This document shows, piece by piece, positions 49,901 to 58,900 of a stretch of 64,000 nucleotides of DNA. Position numbers and translations under genes: made by a program. The notes below the pieces were generated by a model. That model made no database searches, was not told the origin of the DNA, and worked only from the letters and a program-made list of their open reading frames with translations. The stretch is taken from positions 62,701,020 to 62,765,019 of the forward strand of contig OX411548.1 of the NCBI GenBank assembly GCA_948146395.1, given 5' to 3'. Position 1 is the first letter of the stretch, and each line of letters opens with the position of its first letter. Source of the stretch: Fragum whitleyi (taxonomy: Eukaryota; Mollusca; Bivalvia; Cardiida; Cardiidae).

Positions 49901-52900
49901 GCAACATTGACGGACACCCATGATTTGATGTTATAATTATTCTCCGATTCCAGCCTACCATAGGATCCTTGGCCGAGATAGTAATGTAACACCAACTTTC
50001 TATTCAGTAACTCTAGTGAGAAAAACTCTCCCTGTAAAACAATGCTAATTGTCAATTATATGATCTTGTGTGTGACATTTCCAACAATTTGACATATGTG
50101 TGAAGGGCTTACATATACCAACCTTGACTGCCATATAGTATATAATTAGAAGTTTGCCTGACTTTCTAAAGACACTTTTGGATCTTATCTTCCAAAAAAG
50201 CACAAAATTAAGACCCTGGTCAGACTGTGCAGATGCACAGGCTGGCCAGAGTCTTTGCTTGGGGCACATTTAAAATTGTTGGAAATGCACAGGCTCACAT
50301 ATGATTTTTAAATGTAAATAGTGAATTACAAACAGTTATGGCTGACACTTAGGTGAGTCCTGTCTGAGACTCATAGTTTACTAGTTGGGACTCCTTCATT
50401 TTGTAAGTAAGGAGTCTGATGGACTCCCAGAATCATGATGAGAATATTCTGGCAAACAAATACAAGGGGCTTTCTCATTTTTAACACTATCAAAACTGTA
50501 GGCCTTTCCATTACAAAAGTTTAAAGATTTTTATGTTTTATCAAGTAGTTTTTGAAGGAAAACCATCTTTTTGCGGGAAGAAACTTATTGAAAAGAAGGT
50601 ATTGCTAATAAAAAGAATTGTCTTCTTTTCAACAAAACTTTTCCATTATGATAATTCATACTCCTTTCTTTGAGATTGAACTCCTTGATTTCAAAGTTTT
50701 GGAGTTCAATGGACTCCTTACTCGAAAAAGTTGATACTTGACAGACATCTTAAGCCCTCTATATATGATCCATTATATTTGAGCCTGTGGATGACATTTC
50801 CAACAGTTCAGCATATGCATAGACTCAAATCAGCTTGTGCATCTGCACAGTCTGAGCCAAGTCTTTACAATGCACTCAGTATGTAGCTATGTACTCATAG
50901 TGTCTGTTCACAATTAGTGTTTTTTTTTATGCCTTATGTAGCTCCCCACTCACTTGATATGCTCAATACCTTTCCATCACACAAATATGGAATTGTTGGA
51001 AATGTAATGCACAGGCTCATTTATGATACTGGTATTGTTTTTTGGGTTGATCTACAATATTGCCCATAAATAATCAATTTTATAATATGACCTACGTTGC
51101 GGGAGTGAAATTAACCCATTGAATATTTTTGATATTACACGGGTTTTATTACACTAGTGGAATAACTATGCAAATGAGCTCAAAGTGAATAGCAAAGCTA
51201 TTTTGTAACCGCAAAAATGACGTCATAATATATATTTTGTGAGGTCATTTTTAAACGGTATTATAAGTTTCGCGGAAAATCCTAATGTTGTATTTCAAGA
51301 ATTATGACGATATCTGGCGATGAAGCGGGTCATATTATAAATAGAATATTAAATTTGTGCTCATAAAATACCGAATTTATTAAACTTGTAGCCTCGTTTT
51401 TATCTGTTTATAGATGACTGGTTTAATAAATTCGGTATTCAATGACCACTCATTCAATATCCTCTATATATTATCAATCCCATAGAAGATTGACAATATT
51501 AGAGATCCAGATGGGCCAATATAGAAGATATGCACTCAATTTTTCTGTCAATTATGTTGATAGTTTATAGACAATTTCAATAAAGTTGATAGTGTTTGGG
51601 CAATTTAAGTCGACAAGGCTAGTGAAAATCAAAGGCATCTACATGAATTATTCATCATGGAATGGCCTATTGTATCTTAGACATATTGCATGTCAAGAGG
51701 ACACATTCAAACAAACATAGGAGACTCTAAATTGAATATGTTTATTTGGTAACAACTTGCCAAACATAACATAAACAAAGTTCCCGGCTTAAAAAACAAG
51801 AGGGCCTTTGGCCCTGGTCCGATCACCTGAGTCAAAGCACATAAGGGTAACTTGCATTACTTTTGATTCAGATGATAAAGTTATTGAATGGTAACAAATT
51901 TAAGTGTAAAGAAAAATATTCTTATGGTCAGACCAGTAAGATTCTACAGTCTCAGTTTTACTATTTCTGTTTGAAAATACAAGATCCAAAATGGAACTGT
52001 TTTAAGTCGTTTTTTTTGCATGATCATTTTACAAGAGAATATCTGGGATAACTTTAGTAATGTGCACCTGGTAGCCCAACAGTTATAATTTTAGCTATCA
52101 TAATTAAGGTCTATGAACTGATCATCCCAGGAAAATTCCAAAGCTGTAGGGCTTCTTGTTCATCAGAAGAAGAATTTTCAAGATTTTCTTAAATTTCAAC
52201 TTTGGTGGTTGCCTTAGCTACCAAAGTTTTTCATGGATTTCAATTCTTTAAGCTATCTTGGAGGGGACCACCTATGAAACATGTCTGTAAAATTTGATGT
52301 AAATTGGCCCAGTAGTTTAGGACAAGATGTTGTTTGTTTAAAGAAATTGTTGACGGACGCCAGACGACAACCAAAGGATGGAAGCTGGTCTTTGTGCTCA
52401 GGTGAGCTTAAAAAAAGTTCAAATGTTAAAATTGACCTGAAGTACTACCCTCTCCCCCCTGTTGCTCTGCACCTCGTAGCCCAACAATCATTTAAATAGC
52501 TGTTTAAATTAAGTTCTATGAGCTAATTATTCTATATCAAATGAAAAAAGCTGTAGGAATTCTGGTTCAGCAGAATTTTTAACAATTGTTAAATTTACCA
52601 CAAAGCACTACCTCCTCCCCTCAGGTCTCTGCCCCTGGTCACAAAACAATCATGACTATATCTTTTTTGATTAAAGTATATGAGCTGATGACTCATGCCA
52701 AATTTAGAGCCTGCAAGATTCCTACTTCATCAGAAGCAGAAGGTGAAAAATTTCAAAGTTGACCCGAATTCTACCCTCTCCCCCAATGCTCTTTACATGG
52801 TAGCAAAACATTCATGGTTAAAGCTATGTAAAATAGGGTCTATAAGCTGATCATCTGTGTCAAATATAAAGGTTGTTGGGATTCTGATTCAGAAGAAGAA

Positions 52901-55900
52901 GGTTATGGATTTAAAAAAATTAACAAAGTATTACCCCTCCCCTCTCCCCAGTGGCTCCGCACCTGGTAGCCCAACAGTGACGATTTTTACTATTCTAATT
53001 ATTGTCCATATGCTGATCATCCTTACCATTTTTCAAGTCTGTAGGGCACATGGTTTATCAGAAGAAGTTTTAAAGATTTAAGAATTGCTCTGAAAGGCTA
53101 CCCTCCCACCCTCTGGTGCTCTGCACCTGGTGGCCAAACATTCATGATTTTAGCTATTTCAGATAGGGTCTATGAGCTGATCATTCACGTCAAATATAAA
53201 GGCTGTAGAAATTCTTGTTCATCAGAAGAAGACAGTCAAAGATTTCAAAATTTACAAACAAAGCACTGTTACCCCCTCCCCCCAGATGAAATGCACCTGG
53301 TGACCCAACAGTCATGATTTTTACTATTTTAATTAAGGTTTACAAGCTGATTATCCATGCCAATTTTCAAGTCTGTAGGGTTCCAGGTTCCGAAGAAGAA
53401 GAAGTTTTAAAGATTTCAAAATTTACTTAAAGTACTACCCCCTCCCCCCTGGTACTCCGCACCTGGTGGCCCTACAGATATGATTTTAGCTATTTATATT
53501 CAGGTCTATGAACTGATCATCCATGCCAATTTTCAAGTCTGTAGGGCTCCTGGTTCCGAAGAAGAAGAAGGTAAAAGATTACAAAATTTACCCAAAGTAC
53601 TACCCCCTCCCCCCCCTGGTACTCTGCACCTGGTAGCCCAACAGATATGATTTTGGCTTTTATAATTCAGGTTTATGAACTGATCATCCATGCCAATTTT
53701 TAAGTCTGTAGGGCTCCTGGTTCCGAAGAAGAAGAAGGTTAAAGATTACAAAATTTACCAAAAGTACTACCCCCTCCCCCCTGGTGCTCCACACCTGGTG
53801 GCCCAACAGATATGATTTTAGCTATTTTAATTCGGGTCTATAAACTGATCATCCATTCCAAATTTTAGGTCTCTAGGACTCCTGGTTGAGAAGAAGAAGA
53901 ATTTTTAAGATTTTCTTAAAATTTCACCTTTGGTTGCCATAGCAACCAGGATTTTTAATGGATTTCAATTCTTTTAGCTATTTTGGAAGGGGACCACCTT
54001 AGCAACATTTCTGTAAAATTTGGGGTTAATTGGCCCAGTAGTTTAGGAGGAGATGTCGTTTAAAGAAATTGTTGACGGACGCCGGACGACAACCGGAGGA
54101 CCGACGGACGGACGCCGGATGAAAGGTGATCACAATAGCTCACATGAGCACTTTGTGCTCAGGTGAGCTAAAAATCCGTCAAAATTTTGGTTATAAGGTA
54201 TTATCTAAAAATCTCTCAGGTATTTACTCTCCAAATGGAATTTTTGTACAGTTGATCAATACTCACAGTGGTCTCATTTCCCACAAAGAAGAGACTAGCA
54301 TTAGGCCAGAATGTTTTGAACTCCAATGAAACACTGGTAGCAATCTCGCTAGTGATTCTCTCCTGATCCGTGACAGCATATCCAGTACCGTCAAACGAGA
54401 ATATATTGGCACCTGGTGGCTGGGCTGGACTGTAAGGCAAATAGAATCATATTGATAAAGATATTGGCAAGGTTAAGTTTTCGGACAGACGGACGGACGG
54501 ACAGACAGACAGACGGACAGACAGACAGATGAACATGAGTAAAACAATATGCCCCTGATCTATCGATGCGGGGGCATAAAAACAGTTAGGTTATTCTGAA
54601 ACCTTGTATCTACAGCTTTGCAAAGCTGTAGATACAAGGTTTCAGAAGAATGCCAGCAAAATCTTAAGAGGATGACAAATAATCTTTGCTACAACTTAAA
54701 CAAGTGCATGTCGTATTGCGATGCAATACAGGAGTCCCCCACCGGATAACAAAAAATCCTTTCTTATAATATATCTCCTACTTACTAGATCTATAACTGT
54801 ATACAAAATTTGAAGTTGCTAGCACATTAGGTTTTGAAAAAAATGTCCCTAACAAAAATATAAGAGTAAAAACAACCAATGGCTAAAACTCCAAAAGTGG
54901 GCGGAGAAGAATGATTCTTGTACATGCCACTTGTCCTCAATGAGATCTATAAGTGTACCAATTTTGAAGGTTTGAAGTTGCTAGCACTGATGGCTCAGGA
55001 GATATGGTCCGGACAAAAATGTCAGGATAAAAAACAACAACTGACAAGAACTAAAAAAGTGGATGTGGCAGAGTAACAGTTCTTGTGCATTACACTTCTT
55101 CTCAATGAGATCTACCAGTGTACAAAGTTTGAAGTTGCTAGGGCTTATGGTTTAGGAGATAAGTACGGGACAAAAATGTAAGGATAGAAACAACAAAGGG
55201 CAATAACTCAAAAAGTGGACATGGCAGAGTGACAATTCTTGTACATAACACTTTTCCTCAATGATATATATAAGTGTAGCAAGTTTGAAGTCTCTAGCAC
55301 TTATGGTTTAGAAGATATGTTCCAGACAAAAATGTAAGACTAAAAACAACAAAGGGCAATAACTCAAAAAGTGGGTGTGACAGAGTTACAGTTCCTGTAC
55401 ATGACACAGGTCCTCAATGAGATCTATATGTGTACAAAGTTTAGAGTTGCTAGCCCTTATACTTTTGGAGATATGTTCTGGACAAAAATGTAACACTAAA
55501 AACAACAAAGGGCAATAACTCAAAAAGTGGGCATGGCAGAGTAACAGTTCTTGTACATGACACTTGTCCTTGATAAGATCTATCAGTGTACAAAGTTTGA
55601 GGTTGCTAGCACTTATGGTTTAGGAGATATTATCCGGACAAAAATGTAAGGGTAAAAACAACAAAGGGCAATAACTCAAAAAAAGGGCGTGGCAGAATAA
55701 CAGTTCTTGAACATGACACTTGTCCTCAATAAGATCTATAAGTGTACCAAGTTTGAAGTTGCTAGCACTTATAGTTTAGGAGATATGATCCTGACAAGAA
55801 TGTAAGGCTAAAAACAACAAAGGGCAATAACTCAAAAAGTGGGCGTGGCAGAGTTATGGATCTTGAACATGACACTTCTCCTAATTGAGATCTATAAGTG

Positions 55901-58900
55901 TACAAAGTTTGAAGTTGCTATCACACATAGTTTAGGAGATATGATCCGGACAAGAATGTAAGGGTAAAAACAACAAAGGGCAATAACTCAAAAAGTGGGC
56001 GTGGCAGAGTAATGGTTCTTAAACATGACACTTGTCCTCAATAAGATCTATAAGTGTACCAAGTTTGAAGTTGCTAGCACTTATAGTTTAGGAGATATGA
56101 TCCGGACAAGAATGTAAGGGTAAAAACAACAAAGGGCAATAACTCAAAAAGTGGGCGTAGCAGAGTTATGGATCTTGAACATGACACTTCTCCTCAATGA
56201 GATCTATAAGTGTACCAAGTTTGAAGTTGCTAGCACATATGGTTTAGAAGATATAGCCCGGACAAAAGCGTGACGGACGGACGGACGGACGGACGGACGG
56301 ACAGACAGACGGACGGACGGACGGACAGACGGAATCGAGCAAACCTATAGTCCCCCAACCGGTAACCGGTGGGGGACTAAAAAGCTGTACATCTGACTTT
56401 ATTGATACCACTGGATAGTGATATTATGTAAACCTATAACTTGACTTTTATAAAAGTAGTCAGTGCATCTAACTTTTTTTTCCTACTGAGCAGCAAACAT
56501 AATCATCTTAGACACCCAAAGGTAAATCAATGATGACTTCAAAATCTACAATATAATCTGTATCAATTTAAACTAAGTTGTAAAACAGGAATTAAATTTA
56601 AACATGCAACAGACTCAAATTCGGTAAGTGACATATAGGACCTCTATCTGATAAACCATAACAAGTTTGAAGTTGCTCCGATTCATGGTTGCCAAGAAAA
56701 GTTGGACAAAAATGTCCTATTGTAACATATTAAGTCTGAAAATAAACTAAATCTAAAACAGAAAGTAGATATGTGAGGGACTTGAATTCAGTAAGCAACA
56801 TAAAGTACCTCTATTTGATTAACCTTACAAAGTTTGAAGTTGTTATAATTCAAGGTTGCCTAGAAAAGATGGACGAAAGTTTTCGTCACAGATGGGAGGA
56901 CAGACAGGGATAAACCAGCCTTGTGTTCAAGATGTAAAAACGTTTCCCGAGCACTTTGAGATGATACCCTGCTTTGCACGTACACATGCGTGCAAAGCAG
57001 GGTATCATTTCGAAAACGCTTTGCTAATGCTTTCATCTTGAACACAGGGCAGTGTACTCCCCCTTTCTTCAAATCAGGGCCGTAAAAGAAAGCTCTAACT
57101 TGTGAGATCATAGTGTAATTCTGAATTGACTATGATCCATAGACTTACACTTCTAAACAAGCTCCACAAGTTTCTCTTGTGTTTGTCTCAAAGTTAGCCA
57201 GACCAACCAATGTACCATCAATATAGAGGTCACCCAAACATCCTGTAAAGTTAGATCGTGTTACACTGTCTGGTATGTCAATATTAGCCGGTATACCAGC
57301 CACATACAAGTCGGCGTTTTCATCCAGGGCCATCACAGAGTATCCAATTCGTGAAGATCCTGTGATCGCATCGTCACCAGCCTCCGTTACTGGATGTACA
57401 TCTAGTTTACCAAGTCGCCCAATTCTGAAGTATAACATTCAAAATTAAACTAAAACTTTTGAAGATCTGACATACTGTAGAATCAACATGTCTGAAAATA
57501 CGCCCGTAACAGGAATTAAGTGGGATGACACAAGGTTCCAAGGGACTAAAAGGGTTGGAATCACAGGGAATCCATATATGAAATCTGCCAGTCCCTTAGC
57601 CAAATTATATCCTAGGAAAAAAGAGCTATAATCTACCCATTTAAGAATAATATAAAAGTAACTCAAAACAATGTCTCAAAATTAGCAAACAAATTTTGCT
57701 CTTTTTTTTTATTTGCATGATATTGCAAAACTGAAGAGACTTCTTGTGTATAAACCTATAAACCCGGATCAAATTTATGAAAGAAACCACTAAGCATTTC
57801 ATACGGCACTAAGATCTAAAACTAAAAAAAAAAATCATATCTGGGTTGGAAGTAATAAAACTTTACTCATTGCAACTGAGTATTTTCTGAACTTAATATT
57901 CAAATAAATGTATGAACCTAAAACATAATATGAATTAGTTGTTATTTATAACCACTTCTTAAGATCATCTTTATATTTATACATTTATTATAGTATCATT
58001 ACCGGATTTAAATTCAAATCTTAATTCTAAATTTGAGTAAATTCTTATTTCCTACCTTGTAGCTGACACTTTGTACCATTTATCCACCTCTCTCAGTATG
58101 TCAGACTCGGACTGAATTTCCGTATCATCTTGTACTGTAGCGGCACCACCACCTGCGTTCCAACGGAATTGGATCTTTTTGTTGACCAGTTCTATGGACA
58201 AAAACTCCTGAAAAATACAAGGGAATATGCATGAAAATGTATGATACATAAGCTGCTTGAGTTATTTTTTTTTTGGGGGGGGGGGAAGAAATTGCTGAAA
58301 TTGCTGATATACATGGCCATATTAAGTATTTCATCATCAACTTTTTTTCATAAATAATTCAATCTTTAGAAGTCAAATTCAGAGGAAAAGACTTTCATAT
58401 TGATAGTGACTCATCCAATGATGTGAGAATGACACACTCAACTCAACTTTCAAGGGGCATGAAATGCAAATATATAAAGGATAATCTTTTGTTTCAGCAT
58501 TAGTTGAAGTTTATATTTCATAAGTGAACAACAAAAGCTATATTTTCACCAGTGGCAAAGCCACAAGTGAAAATGTAGCTTTTTGTTGTTCTCAAAATGA
58601 ACAAGAGTGCCATCGTCACAAAATACGCCGCCACTTTGCTGCTGTTTCACAAAAATAATTGTAGACACTACTTATTTTGACATTACCAAATTCAAAATGA
58701 CCAATTTTCATTTAAATCAAGACAAAAAGTTAGGAGGAGTTGCCTTCACAAGGCTGCAATTTCGATAAGCCCCAGACACTAAGTTTTAAGGGGGCATAAT
58801 TCAGGGAAATAAATGAGCCATAAAATCCTTGATCCATGTACATCTACAAATTATGGTGATGACATTGACCAAGTTTCATTTAAATAAAGACAAAAAGTAA

